Assembly: GCA_027605045.1 (NCBI GenBank)
Contig: JAQFWX010000039.1
Coordinates: 248,001 to 312,000, forward strand
Direction of reading: 5' to 3'
Length of the DNA stretch: 64,000 nt
Origin: Phallus indusiatus
Taxonomy: Eukaryota; Basidiomycota; Agaricomycetes; Phallales; Phallaceae
The notes below the pieces were generated by a model. That model had not been told where the DNA came from. It did no database searches and was given only the letters and a program-made list of their open reading frames with translations. The position numbers and the translations under genes are program-made. The stretch's first letter is position 1; each line of letters starts with the position of its first letter. Positions 13,301 through 23,620 of the stretch are shown here, one piece after another.

Positions 13301-13535
13301 AATTGTTCTCGTGATCCCCTTCCCTAGCTACACTTGCTGACGTCTTATCCTTCTGATTGCCGCATTTAACCACTATCTTGAATTGAGCATTCTTTTTCGA
13401 CGGAGGATTGAGCAAGCAAAGATCTTGAATAATCCCCGGATGAGAAAAACTAACCGCAACTTGAATGAGGAACCCTAAAATTACTTACCAGATATTTTTA
13501 TACCTCCCACGAATTCTTTGTCGAATCGGTCATGA
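10326..13535 (-). pseudogene. NLR copy 2: truncated, LINE-interrupted C2-NACHT gene
   Basis: This is a paralogue of copy 1 in the same orientation, with the same exon order through C2, helical linker and NACHT (Walker A GQAGMGKSA, Walker B VVIVVDALDESG). Three lesions are visible. (1) The first exon (ATG at 13535) lacks one base relative to copy 1 and reaches TAA after 11 codons. (2) A 461-bp LINE fragment (10515-10975) splits the NACHT exon. (3) Similarity to copy 1 stops near 10368, just after SRVE, so the whole WD40 half is missing. The frame then ends within about 15 codons. Remaining segments are still well conserved, so loss is fairly recent. A short product from a later start is possible but not supported by anything visible. 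Confidence 0.82.
10515..10975 (+). mobile_element. 5'-truncated non-LTR (LINE) retrotransposon
   Basis: A plus-strand frame ends at 10781 with ETVIHFLLHCP, then LLNNERSLNALWTFLDSTERL and a basic tail. This is the C-terminal zinc-knuckle-like end of fungal LINE polyproteins. About 190 bases of 3' UTR follow. It sits inside the NACHT exon of NLR copy 2. Flanks CATAGTACTCATTC (10501-10514) and CATAGAACTCATTC (10976-10989) form a 14-bp target duplication with one mismatch. The uninterrupted exon of copy 1 has a single such site. Extreme 5' truncation fits target-primed reverse transcription. Confidence 0.85.
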
Positions 13536-14429
13536 TGAAGGTACGACTACCAATTGTAGTGAGAGGCGTGGTGAGCACGGTGAGATTTGGAAGGTGGCAA
13601 AAGTTGCGTTAGCCTGAGAGGACGCCCCAAGCGCAATTTGTATCGGTTCACAATTGTCAATCAATTGATATAATTTCTTCCCGCTCTGTAACATCACAAC
13701 CTACGCAAAAACGCAGCCATAAAACATCAGCTGCCACTGGTAGTGCCCATACTTGTTGACAAAAGTAAAGACTCAGAAAAATGTCTCTTGAACTTGGGGC
13801 GAAACCAGAAACTAAGAAAAAAAATGGTGAGATTATGAGTCACGGATGTTGTTTCTTCAGAATAAATTTGGAACGTCCTACGGTAGCATCGCAGGTGCTA
13901 AACAGGAAGAAGGGAAAAATTCGGTTTACTGGGAAGCTGGCTACGTCTTGTAGCCATGGCCAGTGTGACGTTACATGTTATGTGTTACTGTCACATAGTC
14001 GGTACCAGTAAATACTGCTATGTCCCTTGACTTTTCACGAGAAACTAAGCGCAATTAGTTGAGTATTTATGTCATTTAGAGAATCCATCACTAAAACTTT
14101 GATACTAAGTGCGTAATCAGTGGCTCGGAGAGGTAAGAATGGCTTACGTAATACGACTCCATCACACGAAGCCAGTGCCAAGTGTTAGACGCCCATTTTC
14201 TGACGTGAATTTTGCTTTCTTGTCGTGGACTCGCGTCCATGTCTATGTCTTTAGAGCTATTTCTCAGCATGGACGTTGCTTGCGGTAAAGGCATATCGAG
14301 GAGGATCATTGTTTATTACGTTATTCCCGCACAAGTGTAAGAGATGCCGATAAAAATGATATGCTGCTGAAATCAATACTAATGAAAAGGCAACGATGAC
14401 TAAGTAGAAGTGCTGACCTAATAATTACC
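13536..14429. other. intergenic region between NLR copy 2 and the Helitron
   Basis: The first 420 bases are the duplicated upstream region shared with NLR copy 1. The remainder (about 13960-14429) has only short, unconvincing frames on both strands and no recognisable repeat. Confidence 0.45.
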
Positions 14430-14702
14430 TAATATATTTATGTAAGCAGCGCGAGGCGCAGCCGAGCTGTCCTCTAATGCGAGGCGAAGCCGAGCCTCCG
14501 GTGTGTGAAACGCTGATGTAAGCAAATAACATGCCTTCAACACGAAGTAATCATGAGCTGGCAGGCATGTAGCAAATCCAGCCCATCCCCTTGCCCTCCT
14601 CCCCCACCATCTATTAGCTTTCCTGTCAATTCCCAACTGAAATTTCACTGCTGAAGGTGTGTAAATTATTCTTTTTATAATAAATAATATATTCCTCAAC
14701 AA

Positions 14703-15473
14703 ATTCTTTCTATTTTCACAGCTCCTTCCTGACTTTTTCCCCTTTCTGTCTCTCTCTTTCCGTCCTGGCTTTCACCCTCTCTATTTTTTGATCCCCCCCT
14801 TTTCTTTCCTGACTTTCTGCTCTGTGTCTTTCTACTTAGCCCTCTGGACGCTTGCCGAGTGTTTGATAAGAGTGACCCAGGTAGATCAAGCTTATAGTGT
14901 GTGAAGTGCGCCTGCGCGGCCTTAGTTCGCTGCTGCCAAGTACCTCTCTCACACTGCGGTGCGAGTAGCCTAACTCGGACTGTTTCTTGATAGTCTCGAC
15001 TGTCAGATTCAGCCTCGGGTCATATATAGGTGTTTATATCTCAGCACTGTCTGCGGCGAATTCCCTGGTGGAGCTGCTTGCGATAGTACTCGGTGGGAGC
15101 TCGGCTGGGCTCCATCTAAGCATCTTCCTGGATTTCCTCCTTGGTTCTGGCTTTCCCTGGCTTCCTGTGGTTCTGGATTTTCTTGGTTCTTTTCTTGGTT
15201 TTTCTTTTCATAAAAAATTTCTCTATTTTCCATGTATGTAAATTTAGTACTTTTTTTACTCAATTTCTGACTCTTCCTTTTGATAGTTCATAACTATCCC
15301 ACTGTCCCACTGCCCCACCATCTCCCCTCTCACAGGATCTGTTTTTAAAAAATGTACGTTCATCTTATTTTATTATTCTTTCAATAAGATATTTATATTA
15401 TCTTAGGGATCCACCTACAACACCCGAGCGTAATCGGACACATGAGTGTGCTGCAGAGCGTGCCAGCCGTATT
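14703..15473. other. Helitron 5' non-coding region
   Basis: This is a T/C-rich leader between the left flank repeats and the Rep-helicase frame. The frame remains open upstream of the ATG at 15474 back to a TCTTAG acceptor-like site near 15407, so an upstream exon is possible. No other gene was recognised. Confidence 0.35.
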
Positions 15474-16739
15474 ATGACCCCTGCTACTGAGAGACGTGAG
15501 CGTGCAGCTGCTGCAAATGCTCAAAATGCTCAGCCCCCTTTACCACCCCCTTTCCCTCAACTGCCATCTGTACCTCAGCCACAAATTCCTGACGCAGATC
15601 CTTTTTTGGAGCCTACACCACGTACACGAATTGCTCAAATCCGTGCTCAGCTTCCTGTCATTGCACAAGCTGCTCCAGCAGGTATTGGTCCAATTGCATC
15701 AGGCTCTGCGGGAGTGGCACATTTACGCGCAGCAGCTCAAACAGCTGAATTTACTATTAATGCAAATCGTGGTCGTGGTCGTGGCCGTCCTCCCCTTCCA
15801 CCCCCTCCACAAGTTCCGCGTATTCTCCCAGCATTTATTCCTGAAGTTCCAATTAGACCTGCCCGTGGCCGTGGTTGCCCTGCACGTCCACCACCTCCCA
15901 TTCCTGCTCTCCCACCTCTTGCTCCTGCTCCCCCACCTCCTGCTCCTGATCCTCCTGCCCCTCCTGTCCCTCCTGTCCCTCCTGTCCCTCCCGCCCCTCC
16001 TGTCCCTCCCGCCCCTCCTGTCCCTCCCGCCCCTCCTGCTCCTGCAGCTCCACCTCCACGCGTTCCTTTACGCCTGCCTGTTCGCCCTATTCCACCACCA
16101 CAACCTGGAAATTTCACTTGCGATCAGTTCAAACTTCATAATTTGGCTGCACGTGGAAATGTTCAGGATAATGTTCCCAGGTTCGATTGCGGTCCTATGA
16201 ATATTATATGTGGTGGCTGTCAGGCGCTGCATTGGTATATGGAGTGTCTGGGCAAATCAACCCAAAATAATCTCCTTTTTGGCATGTGCTGTATGGAAGG
16301 CAAACTTCAACTTACCAATTTTCTACCGCCACCACCTCCTTTGCAGTCTTTGCTTACAGATCAAACACCTCAGGCTGTCTCATTCAGGACAAACATTCGC
16401 CGGTACAACTCTGCTCTGGCATTTACATCTTTACAAGCTACCTGGGATCAGTCCCTTCTTCAGGGTGGTGGTCCATATGCACTCAATTTACAAGGGAGTT
16501 TATATCACCGTCATCACCCTTTATTGGCGGAGAATCTTGAGCAGGCGGTGTATGCTCAACTTTATATCTATGATTCTGTGGATGCTCATCGAGTTAGGAT
16601 GGACCGTAATCGTGATCGGAATGGTGCTGTGGTTCTTGATGCTGCCACTCTACATATTCTGCAGGATATGATGGAGCACAATCCTTATGTCCAACAATAC
16701 AAGAATGCGATGCAACGTCTACGTGATGCAGGCCAAAAT

Positions 16740-17042
16740 TGTAACAGTTTAAAATCAGACCACAGGGGGTCTGATTAAAGGATTTTTCTTATTTTCCCAC
16801 AAGTGCACAGAATTCCTGTCTATTGCTCAATAAGGCTAATAGGGAATTACATGCAGTAGTAGTGGTAAAATTAAGATTAACTAATGTAACTACTGGTCAC
16901 ACCGCTGTAAGGGTGTGACGGGCGCTTAAGCGTCACGCTGTGACGCGCAACTACTACTGCTGCAGTGCCAAAGGCACTGCATGGGCACTAGGCCATTAAT
17001 GGGCCCCAGGGGGGCCCATTCCTATATCCCAAATCCGTTACA
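16740..17042. repeat. left LTR of the hairpin-chain element
   Basis: This 303-bp LTR runs TGTAACAG to CCGTTACA. Perfect hairpin stems include 16753-16761/16768-16776, 16896-16903/16912-16919, 16930-16936/16940-16946, 16962-16969/16973-16980 and 16998-17007/17011-17020. Confidence 0.88.
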
Positions 17043-17354
17043 TCTTCCCCGGCTGACTTGGGAACCAAGTCAAACTGAAGAAAAGGCAGGAGAAAAGGGA
17101 TTGTCACGCGGCGCGTAACGTGACAGTCACGCGTGACGCGTGACGCGCAAAAGCGCAAATAGGGAGGGGGGAATAAGGAATGGAAATGGGGAAGGAAGGG
17201 CAAAATAAAAATAAATAAAACTCATCAGGTGATGATGAGGGAATGTACTGGACCATTTAAGTCCAGTAAAAGATCTACTGTAGCCCAAAAATGACTGAGA
17301 TAAATCACTGGGAGCATGGCAGCAGACTGACAGAATTATCCACTCTGTCAGTGT

Positions 17355-18389
17355 TCAAGGAACTCTAAAAAGATCCTTGGAGAGTCTGTTAGGACTACTG
17401 GATGATCTGGAGTCAGGAAATCTGACCCCTGTACACCTCTGGGAGGCAGAGGTGCTCCTTCTGCTTGGAGCTGAAGGAAGGAAAAAAGATCCAAGGGAAT
17501 TGGATGAAAAAATGAATGAATCACTTGGTTTCCCATGTGACTCTTCCCCTGGTAAAATAGCCAAACAGCTATTTAACTTTTTCCTGTCTGCAAAGACAGG
17601 TGGGACTGAGGCAGGAGGAGCACCTGTCTCCATAGCCTCAGGCAACATTGCTGGGGGACTGGGAAGTTCCTCAGCTTGTTTATCTTCCTTTTGGAGTATA
17701 GGAAGATGATCTGGGATAAGCCCAGAAGCTTTCCTGTCCTCAGGAGGAGCAGGGGGACAGGCAGGAGGAGTGGGTACCTCTGGAGCTGCCTGTGGAGCTG
17801 GGAGAGGGCTAGGGACCTCTTTTCCAGCCTTTACATCACTAACAGTGATGGAACTACAGGCTAAGGTAGCCTGGGAACCTTCCCTGCCTGCAGGAGGAGC
17901 AGGTAGGAGGGCAGGAGGAGCCCATGAAGCTGGGTCTCCCCAGCTGGCTCTAAGGACTGGGAGGAACTCCAAACCAGTCTTTTCATCACTAAGGATGATT
18001 TTACTGATAAGAACAAGCTTATCAATGAGTTTCTGTCTGGTACAGACAGAGGAGTGGCTGTCAGAAGGCCATCTCATACCCCATCTTTCAAAGAAAGATG
18101 GTCTCAACTGACCCAATAGTACAGTTGTAAAATCAGCTGTAAAACTGCTGATATGAAGTGTCCTTGAAAGGACACAATCCTTGAATGGATCCCTGCTGGC
18201 TGCAGCAGGGATGAGAAGGTCATCCAGCTCCTCAAGCTGGTCTGCCAAACTGGCAGTGTATCTGACTCTTTTAGAGTCAGTATGGGTTCTTTCCAGCTTC
18301 TGGAAAGTGCTAAGGACATTGCCCAAAGCTTTGAGCTTGTACTGATACAGCTCTGTGGCTACAGACATAGGGTGTGGCAATAGCTCCAC
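17355..18389 (-). CDS. antisense ORF inside the hairpin-chain element
   Basis: This is an open frame of 344 codons and the only long one in the element. I do not recognise the protein. Residues 1-150 look globular, with mixed hydrophobic and charged residues. About 165-290 are Pro/Ala-rich with repeated PPA-type runs and acidic spacers. The tail is Ser/Arg-rich. The orientation relative to LTR transcription is unknown, because the LTR ends do not settle the sense strand. The coding region overlaps roughly twenty perfect hairpins, so it may be a real protein, a captured host fragment, or a frame kept open by composition. No gag motif is visible. Confidence 0.4.
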   Translation of the reverse strand: MELLPHPMSVATELYQYKLKALGNVLSTFQKLERTHTDSKRVRYTASLADQLEELDDLLIPAAASRDPFKDCVLSRTLHISSFTADFTTVLLGQLRPSFFERWGMRWPSDSHSSVCTRQKLIDKLVLISKIILSDEKTGLEFLPVLRASWGDPASWAPPALLPAPPAGREGSQATLACSSITVSDVKAGKEVPSPLPAPQAAPEVPTPPACPPAPPEDRKASGLIPDHLPILQKEDKQAEELPSPPAMLPEAMETGAPPASVPPVFADRKKLNSCLAILPGEESHGKPSDSFIFSSNSLGSFFLPSAPSRRSTSASQRCTGVRFPDSRSSSSPNRLSKDLFRVP

Positions 18390-18417
18390 TATCTGTGGAT
18401 GGAGCTGTGCAAAAAGA

Positions 18418-18720
18418 TGTAACAGTTTAAAATCAGACCACAGGGGGTCTGATTAAAGGATTTTTCTTATTTTCCCACAAGTGCACAGAATTCCTGTCTA
18501 TTGCTCAATAAGGCTAATAGGGAATTACATGCAGTAGTAGTGGTAAAATTAAGATTAACTAATGTAACTACTGGTCACACCGCTGTAAGGGTGTGACGGG
18601 CGCTTAAGCGTCACGCTGTGACGCGCAACTACTACTGCTGCAGTGCCAAAGGCACTGCATGGGCACTAGGCCATTAATGGGCCCCAGGGGGGCCCATTCC
18701 TATATCCCAAATCCGTTACA
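18418..18720. repeat. right LTR of the hairpin-chain element
   Basis: This matches the left LTR base for base as far as I can read, at an offset of 1,678. It ends GTTACA, followed by the duplicated AAAAT. Confidence 0.88.
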
Positions 18721-19724
18721 AAAATAACAACAGGTTCGAAATTTTCATATCCTATGATCCTACTACCGATCAACGCACAAATAATTTGCCTACGGGGGAT
18801 GAAATTGCAGCTTTAGTTCCTGATAATGTGGCCATGACCCGACCACGCGAAGTGACCATTCAGAGAACTAATGGACAATCTTTTACCATCACATCTCTTA
18901 ATGCTCTCTATTTCCCTCTTCATTATGTTCTTCTCTTCCCTGGTGGTGAGCTTGGGTGGCATCCTCGGATCAGATATCAAACAGAGAATGGAGAAAAGAC
19001 TGCAACAATGGTCAAATACTTGGCTTATCATTTACATCCCCGTCCGCTCGCAACTCGCAAATTATTTCTTGCAGGTAAACTGTTCATGCAGTTTATTGTG
19101 GATGGATGGGCAGCTGCAGAGGAGCAACGTCTCGAGTATCTCAGGAGAAATCAGAAACAGCTTCGTGCTGATCTCTATAAAACAATTGAGGAGACTTATT
19201 TTGCTGATGATGGCAATTTAGTGGCCGCTAACCTTGGCAAAAAATTTGTCCTTCCGGCATCGCACACCGGTAGCTCACGTTACATGCATATGAAACTTCA
19301 GAATTCATTTGCAATTGTCAGGACAAGGGGTCCGGGTGATATTTTCCTCACTATGACAGCAAACGCTCAATGGCCTGAGATTGTCAATAATTTGGAGCCG
19401 GGTCAGACTTATGCTGATAGACCTGATTTGGTCAATCGTGTCTTCTTGATGAAGATGAAGGCCCTTCTCCATCTCATCACTAAACAGCATATTTTTGGAA
19501 AAGTCGCTGCCTATGTCTACGTCATTGAATTTCAAAAGCGTGGTCTCCCTCATATGCATTTGATGTTATGGTTAGAGAGAGATTATAAATTCCATACTCC
19601 ACAAGATGTCGATTCTCTCATTTCTGCTCAAATTCCTGATCCTCAGACCCATCCCAGACTTCATGCTTTGGTCACCAAATATATGATGCATGGTCCTTGC
19701 AGTGCCGCTAATCCCAACGCTCCT

Positions 19725-20123
19725 TGTTAGGGCTACTCAGCTCACACTAGAGGGAGGGGATCCTAAGCAATATATTGAAGGAGAAACTAACTACTCACCT
19801 AGAGGGAGGGGATCCTAAGAGAACAAGCTTAGGGACCCTCACTCTAGGGACAGCGACTATACACATGAAAAACGATAACGCGGCGTGCGGCCCTGACACA
19901 GCTAAGTGCTAGGCGCCCGAACCGAACCTAAGCGACGTGATGTCACGGGCATCACGCCGAGTACGAGCGCGCGACGCGCACGAGTAAAGAAAGTGAAATA
20001 GAGACAGAACAAGGAAACGGACAGTGGAAGTAATGGACGGGAAATGTAAATGAAATAGAAATAAACATATACCGATGATAATAAATAAGGAAAAATGAGG
20101 GGACGCGGTAGCGTACCCTGACA
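19725..20123 (-). repeat. solo LTR, Gypsy C family, in the Helitron
   Basis: This 399-bp solo LTR (TGTTAGGG...CCCTGACA on the plus strand) is flanked by CTCCT at 19720-19724 and 20124-20128. It interrupts the Rep domain between NPNAP and CMVNGK. It was recognised by identity with the LTRs of the full element at 47604-53809. It was left by LTR-LTR recombination. Confidence 0.93.
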
Positions 20124-22684
20124 CTCCTTGCATGGTTAACGGAAAATGTAGCAAGTGCTTTCCTAAGCCATTTCGTGATACTACAAGTGTGAATGAGGAG
20201 GGATATCCCCAGTATGCGCGTCCTGACAATGGTCGTACCCATCGACATCGCAATCATGTTCTCCATAATGGCTATGTTGTTCCCTATTGCTGGCTTCTAT
20301 TACTCCTTTTCGAGTGTCATATCAATGTGGAGTTGACTTTCAATGTCAAATCCATCAAGTATATGCACAAGTATTTTTACAAGGGTCATGATCGCATTAC
20401 CATGCAGTTTGGTCGGTCTATCGATGAGATTGAACAATATTCAAATGCACGTTATGTTAGCGCTCACGAGGCCATTTGGCGTATAATGGAATTTGACGTT
20501 CATGGGATGAATCCAGCTGTCATCCCTCTGCCTGTCCATTTGGATCAAGAACAGACAGTAATCTTTGATGAAAATGATGATGTTATCGATATCAGGGATA
20601 GAGCTATCACTAAGACGACAATGCTTATGGGTTACTTCACTCTCAATGAGGTTGATGAACATGCTCGCCAGTATCTTTATATCCAGATTCCCGAATCTTA
20701 TGTCTGGAATGAAAATAAGCATAAATGGACTATCAGACAGAGACATGAATGCATTGGACGTATTCACTGGGTCAGTCCTATGGCTGGGGAGAGATATTAT
20801 CTTCGACTTCTCCTCACGGTTGTTCGTGGCGCGACTTCCTATGAGTCACTTTGCACTTTTGATGGTGCTGTTCATCCTACTTTTCAAGCTGCCTGCCTTG
20901 CCCGTGGTCTGATTCAGGATGATTCCGAGTGGCGTGCATGTCTCCGGGAGGCTTCAAATATTCGTACCGGTACAGAGCTTCGCTATCTCTTTGCAACCAT
21001 ATTACTCTTCTGTCAACCCACTATGCCACATGAGTTATGGAACGAATTCAAAGCATTTATCTGCGATAATCTTCGGTATGCCTTGGTTCATCACTACCAT
21101 CAGCCAGATCCTACCGAGGATCAGATTTATGACTTGGGACTTTACAAACTCAACCAAATCCTATCACGCTCCAATCGGCGCTTGAATGATTTCCCAGCAA
21201 TGCCGCTTCCTGCTTTGGATTGGGATCCCATTCTTCATCCAAATTGCTTTATTGCTGAACAGATGTATGATGTCCAGGAGCAGACTGTGATCATTGAGCG
21301 GAACCTTCCACTTTTAAACCTGGAGCAGCGTGCTGCCTTTGATGCAATTGAGGAATCTGTTATCCAAAAGCAGGGAAAGCTATTCTTCCTCAATGGTCCA
21401 GGAGGTACTGGAAAGTCCTTTGTCTGGAATACTCTTGCTGCTTCTTTACGAGCCAGAAATCTTATTGTCCTGTGTGTCGCTTCTTCAGGTATTGCATCCC
21501 TCATCCTCACCGGTGGTCGAACAGCTCATAATATGTTTGGAATTCCCCTCGAAATCTCTGAGGGTTCTGTTTGTTCTCCAAGAAAATCAGATGACAAGGC
21601 CAAGATGATAGCCAAAGCTGATCTCATTATCTGGGATGAAGTTCCTATGCAGCATCGTCATGTGGTGGAATGTGTTGATCGAACTTTACGCGACTTTTGT
21701 GATCAGCCTAATAAGCCTTTTGGAGGAATTACTGTTGCATGGGGTGGTGATTTCCAGCAGACTCTCCCAGTTGTCGAAAAAGGTTCCAAACACATGATCA
21801 TTAATGCCTGCATTCAACAATCTGTACTCTGGCAGCGTACCACTGTCTTGCATCTTAGAGAGAATATGCGTATTGAAGCACAGGATCCAAATTCTGCCCA
21901 TTTCGCTCAATGGCTCCTTGATGTTGGTCATGCTAGAGATTTACCTCCAGATGGTATGCTTACTGTTCCCGAACGTATGCGAACTGGCCCTGAGACTCAG
22001 AATTTGATTTCGGAAATTTATCCTGATTTTATCAATCGTCAGGATCAATTTTATCTGGAGCGCGCTATTCTCTGTCCCAGAAATTCAGAAGTAGATGATA
22101 TCAATGCATCTATTTTGACAAACTATCCAGGAGAGGCCAAGGTGTATAACAGTGCTGATAGCGTACGTGATGACTCTGGAAACCAAGATGGAGACATTCC
22201 CTACCCCACAGACTATCTCACTTCCATCTCCATTGGAGGTTTACCCTTAGGCAAGCTTGAGCTGAAGGTTGGAGTTCCTTTGATGCTCTTGCGAAATTTA
22301 GATCCTGGCCAGGGTTTGTGCAATGGTACCAGATTGCGCTTACTTCAGATGCGTCACAAGATTTTACAAGTCAGGATCTTAACCGGGCCTGGAGCTGGGA
22401 ATCTTGCTTTTATCCCACGAATCACTCTGACATCAGGTACTCAATTACCTTTTGTTCTTTGTCGGCGACAATTCCCAGTGCGATTAGCCTTTGCAATGAC
22501 TATCAATAAGTCTCAAGGACAGTCTCTTGGAACAGTTGGAGTTGATTTGAGATATTCGGTATTTTCACATGGACAGTTATATGTTGCTTTTTCAATGGCA
22601 ACAAATTCAGAGAGAGTCAAGGTTTTATTGAATGAAAATAGTACAAAAACATCCAATGTAGTATATAATGAAGTTTTACTTTGA

Positions 22685-23361
22685 ATACAAGTACTCGGAT
22701 ATAACCTTTAACACGTGCGCGGCTTGCCGCGCTATTCCACCCTTGTCAATAATATTGAAAAGCCATCGCTGACTAATCAATAATAATGAAAAGCATCGCT
22801 GACTAAGATTACATAAGATTACGTAAGGCGAGGCGAAGCCGAGCTGGACCTCTTCTGTTTCGCGAGGCGCAGCCGAGCCCTGCCAATCGTGAGGCGAAGC
22901 TGAGCCTCCGGTGTGTGAAGTGCTGACAGTAAATGGTGAACCAGCCTCAGCAGCCAATCACAAGACATCAACACTCTCACTCAAATACATTCCCAAAACT
23001 TGCACTCTTCGCTGGTGTAAGACAAGTGATATGAACAGCCTGGGACCCTGAGAGACTACTGAGAGACTGACTGATACTAACTAATACTAATATTAATAAA
23101 TGAGATAAATTAAATACAATAAATAAAATTACTGAGAATAAATAAAGTAGAAAAGTTGAATTATCTTTGTAACTGTAAAGCCAAGTGATAAATTTGGACT
23201 TTGGAGACACTTTTCTTTTTTTTTCCATCCTTTAATAGTGACTGAGAATCCCTGAGAACTATTGAAATAGCAGTCACACAATGCAGAGGGGAGTAAACTA
23301 TAAGTGATGTCAGAGCAAGAGTACTCAGTTGAAGAAATGTTTATGTATTGAATCTATATGT
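22685..23361. other. Helitron 3' region and spacer
   Basis: It holds the 7-bp hairpin at 22718-22733 followed by TATTCCACCCTTG, also present near 57770-57800, and three GAGGCGMAGCCGAGC-type motifs (22829-22910). From about 22960 to 23361 the sequence is AT-rich and I see nothing recognisable. Confidence 0.45.
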
Positions 23362-23620
23362 GTAACGGTTCCGCTATGAGCAGCGGACTACTACTAATCA
23401 TAGTACATACTCGTATATACACTTATATGCAGACGATCGTCGTCTGCCCAAGTACCTAGTATTATGTAACGTACATAGGTGCCGTCACAACTGTAAATAC
23501 CGCGTAACGGTAAAGGCGCCGGCAGCCTTTCTTACCTGCACTTGCAAATATACAGCTTTATACTGTTTGTTGTGAGTACGTAAGAACCGGGCTAATCGTA
23601 AACTGTAACGAAATGTTACA
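23362..23620. repeat. TGTAAC...GTTACA hairpin-bearing LTR-like sequence
   Basis: These 259 bp start TGTAACGG and end ATGTTACA, with hairpins such as CAGACGA-TCG-TCGTCTG near 23432 and a TATATA-like box near 23413. They lie 65 bp upstream of the gag start of Gypsy A and are followed by TCTT, as is the left LTR of the 16740 element. It may be the 5' LTR of Gypsy A. No 5-bp duplication is visible (ATATG versus TCTTT), and no matching 3' copy was found. Confidence 0.5.

Larger units (their letters stand above)
16740..18720. mobile_element. hairpin-chain LTR element, non-autonomous
   Basis: Two 303-bp direct repeats (16740-17042 and 18418-18720), which I read as identical, start TGTAAC and end GTTACA. 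They enclose 1,375 bp and the whole is flanked by the 5-bp duplication AAAAT (16735-16739 and 18721-18725). It lies within the Helitron frame. No protease, reverse transcriptase or integrase is encoded, so any movement would need enzymes in trans. LTRs and interior are both packed with short perfect hairpins; examples are listed under findings. The identical LTRs suggest a recent insertion. A TRIM/LARD-like class is the nearest known description. Confidence 0.85.
15474..22684 (+). pseudogene. Helitron Rep-helicase, split by two insertions
   Basis: The parts are 15474-16739, 18726-19724 and 20129-22684. Removing each insert plus one target duplication gives one continuous frame, with no other stop noticed. 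The N-terminus is very Pro-rich (PPVPPVPPAPP runs, 15900-16060). Next is a Cys motif (CGGCQALHW, then FGMCC) typical of Helitron N-termini. The Rep domain has GLPHMH near 19550, the HUH-type motif, and KYMHKYFYKGHD near 20360-20395, the tyrosine/lysine motif. The SF1/Pif1 helicase has GPGGTGKS near 21400, DEVPM, GGDFQQTLPV, LRENMRIE and TINKSQGQS. Rep nicks and joins single strands and the helicase unwinds during rolling-circle transposition. The motifs look intact, so the interruptions are probably younger than the Helitron. Confidence 0.88.
14430..22960 (+). mobile_element. Helitron (autonomous-type, interrupted)
   Basis: The element is defined by its Rep-helicase frame (15474-22684). Both flanks carry copies of the GAGGCGMAGCCGAGC motif followed by CTCCGGTGTGTGAA (near 14440-14510 and 22825-22920). 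A perfect 7-bp hairpin GCGCGGC-TT-GCCGCGC lies at about 22718-22733, 35 bases after the stop codon. The exact 5' TC and 3' CTRR ends could not be fixed, so the boundaries are approximate. Two retroelements have inserted into it (16740-18720 and 19725-20123). Confidence 0.7.

Noticed and set aside
13781..14011. 76-codon ORF upstream of NLR copy 2
   Set aside because: There are no recognisable features, and its first part lies in the duplicated promoter region whose other copy does not keep the frame.
15737..16117. Gly-rich ORF on the minus strand (GGAGGTGGAGG runs)
   Set aside because: It is the complement of the Pro-rich repeat in the Helitron N-terminus, which is part of a long frame with recognised domains.
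15496..16200. 234-codon Leu-rich plus-strand ORF
   Set aside because: It is an alternative frame of the same Pro-rich Helitron region, with no domain and no continuity beyond it.
16740..17042. Series of hairpins as a CRISPR-like array or bacterial-type terminators
   Set aside because: The stems differ in sequence, spacing is irregular, there are no identical repeats with unique spacers, and the context is a eukaryotic LTR element.
22980..23361. Possible 5' part of the truncated plus Gypsy C left of Gypsy A
   Set aside because: I looked for the missing gag N-terminus and 5' LTR here, to test whether Gypsy A had inserted into Gypsy C, and found no similarity and no matching duplication.
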